Below are positions 1-10,059 of a stretch of 64,000 bases of DNA, piece after piece. A model generated the notes under the pieces. That model was not told the origin of the DNA, did no database searches, and was given only the letters and a program-made list of their open reading frames with translations. The stretch's first letter is position 1. Each line of letters opens with the position of its first letter. Origin of the DNA: Spirulina subsalsa PCC 9445 (GTDB lineage Bacteria; Cyanobacteriota; Cyanobacteriia; Cyanobacteriales; Spirulinaceae); the NCBI RefSeq assembly GCF_000314005.1, contig NZ_JH980292.1:2435725-2499724 (forward strand), given 5' to 3'. The position numbers and the translations under genes were made by a program.

Positions 1-777
1 CCCCTGTTGTTGCAATTATATTTTTGGTATCGTGCGGTTTTTACCAAGTTGCCGCGGCCGGCGGATCGTTTGGAGTTTTTGAATCGTGTTTATTTGAGTA
101 ATCGGGGGGTGTTTCTCCCGTGGCCGACGGTGAGTTGGAATCTGGCGATTTGGGCGGGGGGGGTGGTTGCGATCGCCATTGGAGCCTTTTTCCTCTGGCG
201 TTGGCGAACTTACTTGATTGTAGAGCGCGGCCAATCGGGTCAAAATCAACTCTATATCCTCTGGGGTTTAGGCATTATCGCCTTATTAATTATTATCTTC
301 CCCTTTAACTGGCAAGTTCCCCAAGAAGTAGACCCCGGCACGGGTAGCATTCAGGGAGGATTGCGTTTAACCATTGAATACAGCGCCCTGGTAACGGGTT
401 TAGTCGTTTATACCGGAGCCTATATCTCCGAAATTGTGCGCGCTGGTATTCAATCGGTGGCAAAAGGTCAATGGGAAGCCGCCCGCGCTTTAGGGATTCA
501 TTCCGGCTTAACCATGCGTTTAGTCGTCTTTCCCCAAGCCTTACGGGTGATGATTCCCCCCTTAAACAGTCAGTACATGAACTTGGCGAAAAACTCCAGT
601 TTAGCCATTGCCATTGGTTATGCAGACATCTACTCTGTGGCCAATACAACCTATAACCAAACAGGTCGCCCGGTGGAAGTGATGATCATTATCATGGTCA
701 CTTACTTAATCATCAACCTGTTAATTTCTGTGGTGATGAACCAATTTAACCGCCTTGCTCAACTACGGGAAAGATAA
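1..777 (+). CDS. natG: Amino-acid ABC transporter permease, NatG-like (5' end outside window)
   Basis: Membrane permease of a polar amino-acid uptake system. The reading frame is open to base 1, so the true start lies upstream; 259 codons are visible, whereas permeases of this AapQ/NatG type usually have about 400 residues. Hydrophobic spans are clear, and the C-terminal half holds the cytoplasmic EAA loop (GQWEAARALG followed by FPQALR) that docks the ATPase. Five bases separate its stop from the natH start, and the ATPase gene follows, giving the order permease-permease-ATPase. This matches the N-II acidic/neutral amino-acid system described in Anabaena (NatFGH with BgtA). Family is firm; substrate specificity is inferred from order and resemblance only. 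The periplasmic binding protein is expected just left of the window. Confidence 0.85.
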   Translation, partial: PLLLQLYFWYRAVFTKLPRPADRLEFLNRVYLSNRGVFLPWPTVSWNLAIWAGGVVAIAIGAFFLWRWRTYLIVERGQSGQNQLYILWGLGIIALLIIIFPFNWQVPQEVDPGTGSIQGGLRLTIEYSALVTGLVVYTGAYISEIVRAGIQSVAKGQWEAARALGIHSGLTMRLVVFPQALRVMIPPLNSQYMNLAKNSSLAIAIGYADIYSVANTTYNQTGRPVEVMIIIMVTYLIINLLISVVMNQFNRLAQLRER

Positions 778-782
778 GACCC

Positions 783-2000
783 ATGACCACTTTAAGTTCT
801 CCTCCGGGGGATTTAGCCCCCCCTCCTGAGATGCGGGACACTCCCGCCAATTGGATTAAAAATAATCTATTTACGCCTTGGTATAACGGTTTAATTACCG
901 TCATCATTGCCTTGATTTTGGGGTACTTTGCCTATACCTTCCTGAGTTGGTCATTCACCGAGGCGCAATGGGATGTCATTCCCCGCAATATTCAACTGTT
1001 TAATGTGGGACGGTATCCGCGATCGCAATATTGGCGCTTGTGGGTTCTCTTCGGTCTAATTTGTACCCTCTCCGGTTTATCTTGGGGAGCCATTGCCCGC
1101 AATGTAGCGAAACTCTATAGTCGCAATATCTTAATCGGCATTGGCGGCGCCGTTGTCGTCTGTCTCCTCTTCCCGGTCCCCCTCCCCAATCGTCTCCTTT
1201 TAGTCGGGATGACCGGATTAGTCGTGGGATTTAGTTGGGTGGGACAACAAGCGGGACGAAAAAACCCAAAATTCGGGATTTGGGTATCGTCCACCTGGCT
1301 TTTGTTGTTTTTTGTCGCCCTCTGGTTAATTGGCGGCGGTTTATTCCTCCGTCCCGTCTCCAGCAACGAATGGCAAGGCCTCATGTTAACGGTTTTAACC
1401 GCCGTCGTGAGTATTGTCATCTGTTTCCCCTTGGGGGTACTTTTAGCCCTAGGCCGTCGGAGTCCTCTCCCGGTGTTTCAGGGTCTATCCATTGCCTACA
1501 TTGAACTGGTGCGCGGAGTTCCCCTGATTACCCTGTTGTTTATGGGACAGGTGATGATTCCCCTCTTCCTTCCCGATGGAATGCGACCGGATCGGGTGAT
1601 TCGCGCTATTGTGGGGTTAACTTTATTTAGTGCGGCCTACCTCGCGGAAAATGTGCGAGGGGGTCTACAAGCGGTTCCCCGAGGACAATCAGAAGCGGCC
1701 AGCGCCTTGGGACTCAGTACCCCTTTAGTGGTCATTCTCATTGTGTTGCCCCAAGCGTTAAAAGCGGTCATTCCCGCTATTGTGGGTCAGTTTATTAGTT
1801 TGTTCCAAGACACAACGTTATTAGCCATTGTGGGTCTAGTGGAATTATTAGGAATTAGTAATTCTGTTCTGGCAAACCCCCTATTTCTAGGACGTTTTTC
1901 CGAAGTGTATTTATACAACGGTTTGCTGTTTTGGGTTTTTTGTTACGCCATGTCTGCCAGCAGTCGGTGGGTGGAAAAGAAAGTCAATACTGAACATTAG
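783..2000 (+). CDS. natH: Amino-acid ABC transporter permease, NatH-like
   Basis: Second permease subunit of the same uptake system, 405 residues. The N-terminus is cytoplasmic and proline-rich, followed by membrane spans. The C-terminal transport domain carries the EAA loop (GQSEAASALG, then LPQALKAVIP) expected of HisMQ-type permeases. The ATG is five bases after the natG stop with a purine-rich GGAAAG upstream, so the two are translationally linked. The first two G of a heptamer repeat block begin at the stop codon, and that block (about 100 bp) separates natH from the ATPase gene. NatH pairs with NatG in the membrane; substrate (acidic and neutral amino acids) is inferred from the Anabaena N-II system. 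Confidence 0.88.
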   Translation: MTTLSSPPGDLAPPPEMRDTPANWIKNNLFTPWYNGLITVIIALILGYFAYTFLSWSFTEAQWDVIPRNIQLFNVGRYPRSQYWRLWVLFGLICTLSGLSWGAIARNVAKLYSRNILIGIGGAVVVCLLFPVPLPNRLLLVGMTGLVVGFSWVGQQAGRKNPKFGIWVSSTWLLLFFVALWLIGGGLFLRPVSSNEWQGLMLTVLTAVVSIVICFPLGVLLALGRRSPLPVFQGLSIAYIELVRGVPLITLLFMGQVMIPLFLPDGMRPDRVIRAIVGLTLFSAAYLAENVRGGLQAVPRGQSEAASALGLSTPLVVILIVLPQALKAVIPAIVGQFISLFQDTTLLAIVGLVELLGISNSVLANPLFLGRFSEVYLYNGLLFWVFCYAMSASSRWVEKKVNTEH

Positions 2001-2101
2001 GGAACAGGGAATAGGGAATGGGTAATAGGTAATAGGTAATAAGTCTTAATGCCTCGTCTCCCCCTCTCCCCCTGCTCCCCTGCTCCCCCGTTCCCCGTTC
2101 C
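2000..2101 (+). repeat. Heptamer tandem repeats between natH and bgtA
   Basis: Six G-rich heptamers (GGGAACA, GGGAATA, GGGAATG, then GGTAATA three times) run from the last base of the natH stop codon to about 2041. A C-rich block (CTCCCC and GTTCCC units) follows at 2062-2101. The two halves are partly complementary and could fold back on each other in the natH-bgtA transcript. This class of repeat is common in cyanobacterial intergenic DNA. Confidence 0.8.
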
Positions 2102-2119
2102 CTTAAGGAGTAAAATAAA

Positions 2120-2908
2120 ATGACCAGTCAACAACCAAGTACAATGTCGAATCAAATGGTAGATAATTCACCCGACGCGGTGATTGTCGCCAAGGATGTC
2201 CATAAATGGTATGCCAGCAACAAGTTTCATGTGTTGCGTGGGGTCAGTTTAACGGTGAATAAAGGGGAAGTGGTGGTCGTGATGGGGCCATCGGGTTCCG
2301 GGAAATCCACCTTTATTCGTACCTTTAACGCACTGGAAGACTACCAAAAGGGAAGCATTACCATTGATGGGATTGAACTGTCCCACGACTTGAAAAATAT
2401 TGATGCTATCCGTCAGGAAGTGGGGATGGTGTTCCAACAATTTAATTTATTCCCCCATTTAACGGTGCTGCAAAACGTGACCTTAGCTCCCATTTGGGTA
2501 CGACGGAAGAAGAAGGCCGAAGCGGAAGCTATTGCCATGCAGTTGTTGGAAAAAGTGGGAATTTTGGAACAGGCGAAAAAGTTTCCCGGCCAACTTTCTG
2601 GGGGACAACAGCAACGGGTGGCCATTGCTCGTGCTTTAGCCATGCAGCCTAAAATTATGTTATTCGATGAACCCACCTCCGCCTTAGATCCGGAAATGGT
2701 GCGGGAGGTATTGGATACCATGCGTTCCCTCGCCAAAGAGGGGATGACCATGGTCTGTGTGACCCATGAGGTGGGTTTTGCGCGGGAAGTGGCGGATCGA
2801 GTGGTTTTGATGGCCGATGGTTTATTAGTGGAAGAAGCCACTCCCAAAGAGTTTTTCAACAATCCCCAACATGAGCGGAGTAAACAATTTTTATCCCAAA
2901 TTTTGTAA
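2120..2908 (+). CDS. bgtA: Amino-acid ABC transporter ATP-binding protein, BgtA-like
   Basis: ATPase subunit of the polar amino-acid importer, 262 residues. Walker A (GPSGSGKST) lies at about 56-64, Q-loop at about 106, the signature LSGGQQQR at 159-166, Walker B with FDEP at 179-185 and the switch histidine in the VTHEVGFA segment. A good ribosome site (AAGGAG, 2105-2110) sits 9 bases before the ATG. The first 20 residues are a poorly conserved extension, so Met9 or Met13 could also start translation. It follows natG and natH on the same strand and probably energises them. BgtA is shared between two uptake systems in Anabaena; whether that holds here cannot be seen. Confidence 0.9.
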   Translation: MTSQQPSTMSNQMVDNSPDAVIVAKDVHKWYASNKFHVLRGVSLTVNKGEVVVVMGPSGSGKSTFIRTFNALEDYQKGSITIDGIELSHDLKNIDAIRQEVGMVFQQFNLFPHLTVLQNVTLAPIWVRRKKKAEAEAIAMQLLEKVGILEQAKKFPGQLSGGQQQRVAIARALAMQPKIMLFDEPTSALDPEMVREVLDTMRSLAKEGMTMVCVTHEVGFAREVADRVVLMADGLLVEEATPKEFFNNPQHERSKQFLSQIL

Positions 2909-2930
2909 GCTGGCCTGTTTTGTACCCCTT

Positions 2931-2963
2931 AGAACTCTCCTCGGTGTCTCTGAGGGGAGTTCT
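2931..2963 (+). terminator. Stem-loop after bgtA
   Basis: AGAACTCTCCTC pairs with GAGGGGAGTTCT (12 pairs including one G-U) around a 9-base loop, 22 bases after the bgtA stop. No U-run follows, so this may be a transcript-stabilising or factor-dependent end rather than a classical terminator. Confidence 0.45.
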
Positions 2964-3040
2964 GTCCGGTATTCGATGAGAGGGTTTAATCGCGTTATCC
3001 TATAGGCTGTTACCCTCTCAATGCACCAAATAATAACGCT

Positions 3041-5164
3041 ATGGACTTAAAAATTTGGCCGGGAAAATCTTATCCTTTGGGAGCGACTTGGGACGGGGAA
3101 GGGACAAATTTTTCCCTGTTTAGCGAAAATGCAACGGGTGTTGAACTGTGTCTGTTTGATGAGCAGAATCAGGAAACTCGTCTCCCCCTGACTGAGGTCA
3201 ACCATTTTGTCTGGCATGGTTATGTTCCTAATGTAAAACCGGGTCAGCGTTATGGCTACCGGGTTTATGGGCCGTTTTTGCCCAGTTATGGTCATCGTTT
3301 CAATGGCAATAAATTACTGATTGATCCCTATGCGAAGGCGATCGCAGGAGTGATTCAACACGACGAGGCGATCTTTGGCTACCCTTGGGAAATGGCCGAT
3401 GAAGATATGGGCTTTTCGGAATACAATGATGCCCACCTGATGCCCAAGGGAATTGTTATTGATGATGATTTTGACTGGGAAGAGGATGATCTCCTACGCA
3501 TTCCCACCCATGAATCGGTGATTTATGAGGTTCATGTGAAAGGGTTTACGCAACAACACCCGGACATCCCTCCCGCACTACGGGGGACTTATGCCGGACT
3601 TGCTCATCCGGCGGCGATCGCCCATCTTAAATCCCTCGGAGTCACGGCCGTGGAACTCCTCCCCGTTCACCACTTCCTAGCCCGTCCCGGCCACCTCGTC
3701 CCCAAAGGTCTAACCAATTACTGGGGCTACGATACTATTAATTTCTTCTCTCCCTATTCCGGCTATAGTGCCAGTGGGAAGAATGGGGAACAAGTGACCG
3801 AATTTAAGGAAATGGTCAAAACTCTCCACAAAGCTGGGATTGAGGTCATTTTAGATGTGGTCTATAACCACACCGGAGAAGGGAATCAAATGGGGCCGAC
3901 CCTCTCCCTCCGAGGCATTGATAACGCCTCCTACTACCGCCTCGTGGAAGAGAATCCCCGCTATTATATGGACTTCACAGGTTGCGGAAACTCCCTCAAT
4001 GTCCGCCATCCCCAAGTTCTCAAACTCATTACCGACAGTCTCCGCTACTGGGTGCTAGAAATGCACGTTGACGGTTTCCGCTTTGACCTTGCCGCCGCCC
4101 TAGCACGAGAACTGTATGATGTCAATAACTTAGCCGCATTTTTTAACATTATTCATCAAGATCCCGTCCTTTCCACCGTGAAACTGATTGCAGAACCTTG
4201 GGATGTGGGAGAGGGAGGGTATCAAATCGGCAATTTCCCCCTGTTGTGGTCGGAGTGGAATGGCAAGTATCGGGACACCATCCGGGATTTTTGGGCTGGG
4301 AAGGATAGCAGTTTAGGGGAGTTTGCCTCCCGCTTTACCGGGAGTTCTGACCTTTACGAGTCCAACGGCCGCAAACCGAGCGCCAGTATTAACTTTATCA
4401 CCGCTCATGATGGCTTCACTTTAAACGATTTGGTGAGTTATAACGACCGTCACAATGAGGACAACGGGGAAGATAACGAAGACGGCCATAAAGATAATCG
4501 CTCTTGGAATTGTGGGGAAGAGGGAGAAACTGATGATCCCGAAATCCTGGCCTTGCGTCATCGTCAGCGCCGCAATTTCCTTGTCACCCTGATGTTATCC
4601 CAAGGGGTGCCGATGTTGTTGGGGGGTGACGAAATGGGACGCACCCAGAAGGGGAACAATAACGCTTATTGCCAAGATAATGAGATTTCGTGGTTAAATT
4701 GGCAACTTACCCCAGAAAACCGGGATTTATTGGAATTTACGAAACAACTTATTGAGTTCCGCCATAAAAACCCTCTATTCCAACGCCGGAATTGGTTCCA
4801 GGGTCGAGAAATTCACGGTTCTGGGGTGCATGATATTGCTTGGTTTAACCCCGATGGGGGGGAGATGAGTGAGCATCAATGGAATGAGGGGTATATTCAG
4901 GCGATCGCAATTTTCCTCAATGGAGAAGAACTTGATGCCTGCGATGAACACGGGGAACGGATTATCGGAGATAGTTTTCTCCTGCTATTTAATGCTCACC
5001 ACGAACCCCTTGATTTTGCCATCCCCGAAGGACTACAAAATTGGCGCTGGCAAGTCGTCATTGACACCGAATTAACCCAACTGGTCAAACTGGGGAAAAT
5101 TTACCAAGGAGAAGACGAACTGACTCTAGTAGACCGTTCTTTAGTCGTTTTACGTCGTCTTTAG
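3041..5164 (+). CDS. glgX: Glycogen debranching enzyme (isoamylase type)
   Basis: Hydrolyses alpha-1,6 branch points in glycogen, working with glycogen phosphorylase in cytoplasmic glucan breakdown. The protein has 707 residues, the usual size. An N-terminal carbohydrate-binding module (about 1-120) precedes a GH13 barrel. The four conserved GH13 regions are visible: VVYNH at 273-277, DGFRFD with nucleophile Asp349, AEPWD with acid/base Glu385, and TAHD with Asp457. The C-terminus is a beta-sandwich. The start is the first in-frame ATG. It stands alone between the amino-acid transporter and mscS with gaps on both sides, so it is probably transcribed independently. Family assignment is firm; GlgX versus TreX/isoamylase subtype rests on overall resemblance. 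Confidence 0.93.
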   Translation: MDLKIWPGKSYPLGATWDGEGTNFSLFSENATGVELCLFDEQNQETRLPLTEVNHFVWHGYVPNVKPGQRYGYRVYGPFLPSYGHRFNGNKLLIDPYAKAIAGVIQHDEAIFGYPWEMADEDMGFSEYNDAHLMPKGIVIDDDFDWEEDDLLRIPTHESVIYEVHVKGFTQQHPDIPPALRGTYAGLAHPAAIAHLKSLGVTAVELLPVHHFLARPGHLVPKGLTNYWGYDTINFFSPYSGYSASGKNGEQVTEFKEMVKTLHKAGIEVILDVVYNHTGEGNQMGPTLSLRGIDNASYYRLVEENPRYYMDFTGCGNSLNVRHPQVLKLITDSLRYWVLEMHVDGFRFDLAAALARELYDVNNLAAFFNIIHQDPVLSTVKLIAEPWDVGEGGYQIGNFPLLWSEWNGKYRDTIRDFWAGKDSSLGEFASRFTGSSDLYESNGRKPSASINFITAHDGFTLNDLVSYNDRHNEDNGEDNEDGHKDNRSWNCGEEGETDDPEILALRHRQRRNFLVTLMLSQGVPMLLGGDEMGRTQKGNNNAYCQDNEISWLNWQLTPENRDLLEFTKQLIEFRHKNPLFQRRNWFQGREIHGSGVHDIAWFNPDGGEMSEHQWNEGYIQAIAIFLNGEELDACDEHGERIIGDSFLLLFNAHHEPLDFAIPEGLQNWRWQVVIDTELTQLVKLGKIYQGEDELTLVDRSLVVLRRL

Positions 5165-5170
5165 CAGTAA

Positions 5171-5314
5171 GTCATTCGTAGGTTGGGTGTAGCGAAAGCG
5201 AAACCCAACAAAACCCCATCCCTAACATTTAGGAAACCCAAAGTCATGCGTAGGTTGGGTGTAGCGAAAGCGAAACCCAACAGAACCCCATCGCTAACAT
5301 TTAGGAAACTCAAA
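5171..5314 (+). repeat. Two tandem copies of a 72-bp repeat
   Basis: Copy 1 (5171-5242) and copy 2 (5243-5314) differ at four bases. Each holds a fold-back, GTTGGGT against ACCCAAC, of the kind scattered through cyanobacterial genomes. An open frame runs through both copies but is only the repeat read as protein. Confidence 0.85.
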
Positions 5315-5389
5315 GGAATTCCGGCAAAATTGACTTTTCTCCGGTTAGCTTGTATAGTGCAGTTGCTGATTTTCGCTTGGTGAATTCTG

Positions 5390-6235
5390 ATGAATCCCGA
5401 TATTAATACAATGCTTCAAGGGGATGCTCTCCAGCAATTATGGCTACAAGTCCAAAGTATTCTAACAACATTTGGGATTAAGTTATTAGTTGCCATTCTT
5501 GTTCTGTTCATCGGTTTGCGCATTGCTAAACTTATTCAAAAGGCAACTAGACGCGCTCTCCGCAAAGCGGAAGTAGACGAAACCCTAATTTCTTTCGCCG
5601 TCAACTTAACCTATTTTGGCGTATTAGTTTTCGTCTTCATTATCGTCCTTGGTCAGTTAGGCATCCAGACCACTGCAATTGTGGCGGCGCTCACATCCGG
5701 GTTTTTAGCTATCGGTTTAGCCTTACAAGGTTCTCTCTCGAACTTTGCGGCCGGGGTGTTATTGGTCATGTTTCGTCCCTTCCGGGTGGGTGACTATATC
5801 GAAGGTGCAGGGACTGGGGGAGTGGTTGAAGATATTCAAATTTTCACCACTATTTTAACCTCACCAGATAACAAAATGGTGGTCATTCCTAATGCGAGTT
5901 TGACCGGGGGAAACATCATCAACTATTCCGCTAAACCCATCCGTCGTTTAGACCTGATTTTTGGCGTGAGTTATAGTGATGATTTGAGCAAAGTTAGACA
6001 GGTTATTACGGAAGTTTTGGAAGCAGAAGAGCGGGTTTTAGCTGAACCTGCCTACACGATTGGCTTGTTATCTTTGGGGGACAGTAGCGTTAATTTTGCC
6101 GTGCGTCCTTATGTGAAAACGTCCGACTATTGGCCGGCTCATTTTGCCTTACAAGAAGCTATGAAACGCCGCTTTGATGCAGAAGGAATTAATATTCCGT
6201 TCCCACAACGGGATGTTCATATCTACAATAATTAG
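5390..6235 (+). CDS. mscS: Small-conductance mechanosensitive channel (MscS family)
   Basis: Pore protein that opens under membrane tension and releases solutes on hypo-osmotic shock. The 281 residues match the minimal MscS layout: three membrane spans (about 18-45, 60-82, 90-125), with the pore-lining third span rich in Gly/Ala (ALTSGFLAIGLALQG), then the conserved RPFRVGDYI turn into the beta domain. The C-terminal domain ends INIPFPQRDVH, typical of the family. ATG at 5390 is the only reasonable start. It follows a repeat-rich gap and is followed by fold-back repeats and a tRNA, so it looks monocistronic. Confidence 0.92.
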   Translation: MNPDINTMLQGDALQQLWLQVQSILTTFGIKLLVAILVLFIGLRIAKLIQKATRRALRKAEVDETLISFAVNLTYFGVLVFVFIIVLGQLGIQTTAIVAALTSGFLAIGLALQGSLSNFAAGVLLVMFRPFRVGDYIEGAGTGGVVEDIQIFTTILTSPDNKMVVIPNASLTGGNIINYSAKPIRRLDLIFGVSYSDDLSKVRQVITEVLEAEERVLAEPAYTIGLLSLGDSSVNFAVRPYVKTSDYWPAHFALQEAMKRRFDAEGINIPFPQRDVHIYNN

Positions 6236-6321
6236 GGTCTGCTGTTCGCGAAGCGTTGCGTAGCAATATAACTCTGCTCCGGGTGGGAAACGGGGAATAG
6301 GGAATAGGTAATCGTCACCCT

Positions 6322-6387
6322 CGTTACTTGGCTGGAGCCAAGTAACGCCCTCTCGGAGACTCTGCCTCCACTCCAAGCGGCAGAGTC
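6322..6387. repeat. Two adjacent perfect fold-backs downstream of mscS
   Basis: Fold-back 1 (6322-6347) has a 12-bp perfect stem, CGTTACTTGGCT, and a 2-base loop. Fold-back 2 (6358-6387) pairs GACTCTGCC with GGCAGAGTC. Neither has a U-run. The rest of 6236-6510 holds a dispersed GAAGCGTTGCGTAGCAA-type repeat at about 6248-6268 and two heptamers near 6291; no gene is visible there. Confidence 0.6.
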
Positions 6388-6510
6388 GCGCAATGCCCGT
6401 GTCACACGACTATTCCCCTCTCTTGCCTATTCCCAAAAAAAACGCCCAGATCCTACACAACTCCGGCAAAAGCTTGCTATTATAGGAAAGCCATCGGGGA
6501 AAAACCCCTT

Positions 6511-6595
6511 GGAGAGGTGGCAGAGTGGTCGATTGCGCTCGACTTGAAATCGAGTGTACCGCAAGGTACCGTGGGTTCAAATCCCACCCTCTCCG
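6511..6595 (+). tRNA. tRNA-Ser (anticodon UGA)
   Basis: An 85-nt class II tRNA. The acceptor stem GGAGAGG pairs with CCTCTCC and the discriminator is G. The anticodon stem CTCGA/TCGAG encloses loop CTTGAAA with anticodon TGA at 6545-6547. A long variable arm (TACCGCAAGGTA) and the T-arm GTGGG-TTCAAAT-CCCAC follow. CCA is not encoded. It reads UCA and related serine codons. The CRISPR array starts 50 bases downstream, so the array's distal end abuts the tRNA gene. Confidence 0.97.
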
Positions 6596-6645
6596 TATCA
6601 ACGCTTAACCAAAGTGGGGGCAGCCTGCGCTGTCCTCGGTTTCAA

Positions 6646-9600
6646 GTTTCAATTCCTAATAGGCATTATACATTATTTCAAGCCTGTTGTTTGATTTGGG
6701 GCGCTCAGGGGAGCGGAGTTTCAATTCCTAATAGGCATTATACATTATTTCAAGGCAGCCCTTCGCTCCTTTTTTAAGCTCGGCCAAGAAGTTTCAATTC
6801 CTAATAGGCATTATACATTATTTCAAGAGCATTGTGGTCAGTTTCATCCTTATACAAGCCCGTTTCAATTCCTAATAGGCATTATACATTATTTCAAGAT
6901 TAGTGCGGGTTGCTCTCTGGAGCGAGTTTGTCCAGTTTCAATTCCTAATAGGCATTATACATTATTTCAAGTCGATGGGCAAACGGAGAATGGATGGAAT
7001 GGATGGAGTTTCAATTCCTAATAGGCATTATACATTATTTCAAGGGATCGGGGGGAGGACTGCCTATATGAAAATAGGTTTCAATTCCTAATAGGCATTA
7101 TACATTATTTCAAGGCCGTCCGACTATGCTCGGTTCGTCTATGCCTTCCAGTTTCAATTCCTAATAGGCATTATACATTATTTCAAGATTCGCAGCGCGC
7201 CACTGGGAAAGTAAATAGTCAAGTTTCAATTCCTAATAGGCATTATACATTATTTCAAGATTCATGTCCTTTGTTAGTAGTTAACATCCCCCCAAGTATG
7301 TTTCAATTCCTAATAGGCATTATACATTATTTCAAGCTGCTGCTGCTCGTATCCATCTCCATAGATTTCGATGTTTCAATTCCTAATAGGCATTATACAT
7401 TATTTCAAGTCTTTTCCTTCAACCCCGTTTAAGGTAGGTTCTTTGTACCGCATGGTTTCAATTCCTAATAGGCATTATACATTATTTCAAGAAGAGTTCT
7501 AACCCAACTTACAGAAACGTATTATTGTTTCAATTCCTAATAGGCATTATACATTATTTCAAGCATAATAACCTCCCTAATTTAAGCCATCCATAACTTT
7601 TTTGTTTCAATTCCTAATAGGCATTATACATTATTTCAAGGTTTGCCGAGGAGAGAGCCGATGCAAAGACTCGTTTCAATTCCTAATAGGCATTATACAT
7701 TATTTCAAGTCGAGATTCGCTGGAAATCGCGCTCTAGGTTCGTGTTGTCGTTTCAATTCCTAATAGGCATTATACATTATTTCAAGTTCAAGCACACCGC
7801 TCCAAATCCCCTCTCTAGACACTCTCAGGTTTCAATTCCTAATAGGCATTATACATTATTTCAAGCTCGATTTGGGAGAAGCTTTTCCGTTTCTCGTAGG
7901 TTTCAATTCCTAATAGGCATTATACATTATTTCAAGCAGAAGCCCCTAGGAGGCTCTCTAAGCCCTCTTGGTTTCAATTCCTAATAGGCATTATACATTA
8001 TTTCAAGCAATGGACTGAGCGGGATCTAGACTAGTGCCTAAAGTTTCAATTCCTAATAGGCATTATACATTATTTCAAGCTTTGTATAACACTATGATTA
8101 CAGCTTCTGGAGATATCGGCGTTTCAATTCCTAATAGGCATTATACATTATTTCAAGTTTGGTTATTACTTCCGTTGGCGATCGCTCTCTCGTTTCAATT
8201 CCTAATAGGCATTATACATTATTTCAAGCTTCCCCCGTCGTGGTCAAATCGAGGGGGAATGGGTTTCAATTCCTAATAGGCATTATACATTATTTCAAGT
8301 CTTTAGCGTTCATTGTGCGTCTCCTTTTGGAATGTTTCAATTCCTAATAGGCATTATACATTATTTCAAGGAAACACGGTATGGCATCGGAACTAGAATT
8401 AATAGGTTTCAATTCCTAATAGGCATTATACATTATTTCAAGGGGAGTACACGCTATCTGGCGTGATGTGGAGGAAATCCGGGAGTTTCAATTCCTAATA
8501 GGCATTATACATTATTTCAAGATCAAGTTAATAGTGTCTAGATCATCTTGATTGGTTTCAATTCCTAATAGGCATTATACATTATTTCAAGGATCTTGTT
8601 TAATATATCTTCCTCCCCCGTAGAATGTTTCAATTCCTAATAGGCATTATACATTATTTCAAGCATATTTTCAATGCACCTACACAGAAAGGGATGTATC
8701 TGTTTCAATTCCTAATAGGCATTATACATTATTTCAAGTTGGAGATCAATCGTGGGCGGGGGCGACCCGGCAGGTTTCAATTCCTAATAGGCATTATACA
8801 TTATTTCAAGTTTAATCTTTTATACTCATCTAAATTTTGCCCCGCAGCAGTTTCAATTCCTAATAGGCATTATACATTATTTCAAGATTGCATTTTTATT
8901 TGATTTTTTATTCAGGTTAGTTTCAATTCCTAATAGGCATTATACATTATTTCAAGGGGAGTATTCGATGGGAGCAGTGGCTTATATCTAAGCGTTTCAA
9001 TTCCTAATAGGCATTATACATTATTTCAAGGGCCCGGCGGGCAGTTTTACAAGCAAATATCAGTGTTTCAATTCCTAATAGGCATTATACATTATTTCAA
9101 GATTGAGGATTGTAAGGAGGGGCGCGGTTTTGGATATGTTTCAATTCCTAATAGGCATTATACATTATTTCAAGCTTCCAATACACCAACGGGGGGAGGT
9201 GGGAAGACCTCGGTTTCAATTCCTAATAGGCATTATACATTATTTCAAGTTTACCCGGAGGATGCAGCCCTCTTGTACGGTGTTTCAATTCCTAATAGGC
9301 ATTATACATTATTTCAAGAAATCTTATCTACCACTTACCGTTGCACCTGCAAGTTTCAATTCCTAATAGGCATTATACATTATTTCAAGCTAAAGCATCG
9401 GTAAGTGAACTGATGGAGGATTTAGGCACCTGCAAGTTTCAATTCCTAATAGGCATTATACATTATTTCAAGAATCCGAGGTCTGTAAGTTGGTCGGCAA
9501 GACCTTCGTTTCAATTCCTAATAGGCATTATACATTATTTCAAGTATAAATCTATTGTTACAAAATCCCGCTCAAGCTCAGTTTCAATTCCTAATAGGCA

Positions 9601-10050
9601 TTATACATTATTTCAAGGAGGTCAGCCGCCGTCGTCGGGGTAATGAGCAAGTTTCAATTCCTAATAGGCATTATACATTATTTCAAGGTTGAGTATTGCT
9701 ACGAGAAGATAGAGGAGGTGAGTTTCAATTCCTAATAGGCATTATACATTATTTCAAGTGGTAGTCTTCGCGCTTCTCCAGCCTATCTCGGCTGTGAGGT
9801 TTCAATTCCTAATAGGCATTATACATTATTTCAAGAAATCCAGACAGTTCAGAAAGCCCTCCACTGGCCGTTTCAATTCCTAATAGGCATTATACATTAT
9901 TTCAAGTTTAAAGTTTGTTGGAGTTGGTAGGAAGATTTGCCGTTTCAATTCCTAATAGGCATTATACATTATTTCAAGCTAGAGGTTATTTTTCATGGCT
10001 CTAAATATTTCAGGTTTCAATTCCTAATAGGCATTATACATTATTTCAAG
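6646..10050 (-). CRISPR. CRISPR array, 47 repeats and 46 spacers
   Basis: Forty-seven 37-nt repeats, identical as far as I can read, begin at 6646 (first) and 10014 (last). On + each starts GTTTCAATTCC and ends TTATTTCAAG. Spacers are 32-46 nt, mostly 33-36; the longest are 7410-7454 (45) and 9390-9435 (46). Read on minus, the repeat ends GGAATTGAAAC, the usual 3' end of cyanobacterial repeats whose ATTGAAAC becomes the crRNA 5' tag, so transcription is inferred from right to left. A promoter at 10117-10145 supports this. No cas gene is present in the window. The repeat type fits I-B, I-D or III systems; the effector cannot be fixed without cas genes. Confidence 0.98.
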
Positions 10051-10059
10051 AGCGGCACT

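Noticed and set aside
5183-5383. 66-codon frame
   Set aside because: Consists of the 72-bp tandem repeat; no ribosome site or known family.
6410-6601. Minus-strand frame over the tRNA
   Set aside because: Antisense of tRNA-Ser; the tRNA fold is unambiguous.
6646-9643. Several open frames of 60-120 codons with a repeated SIPNRHYTLFQ or FQFLIGIIHYFK peptide
   Set aside because: They are CRISPR repeats read as protein; frame continuity comes from the uniform repeat.
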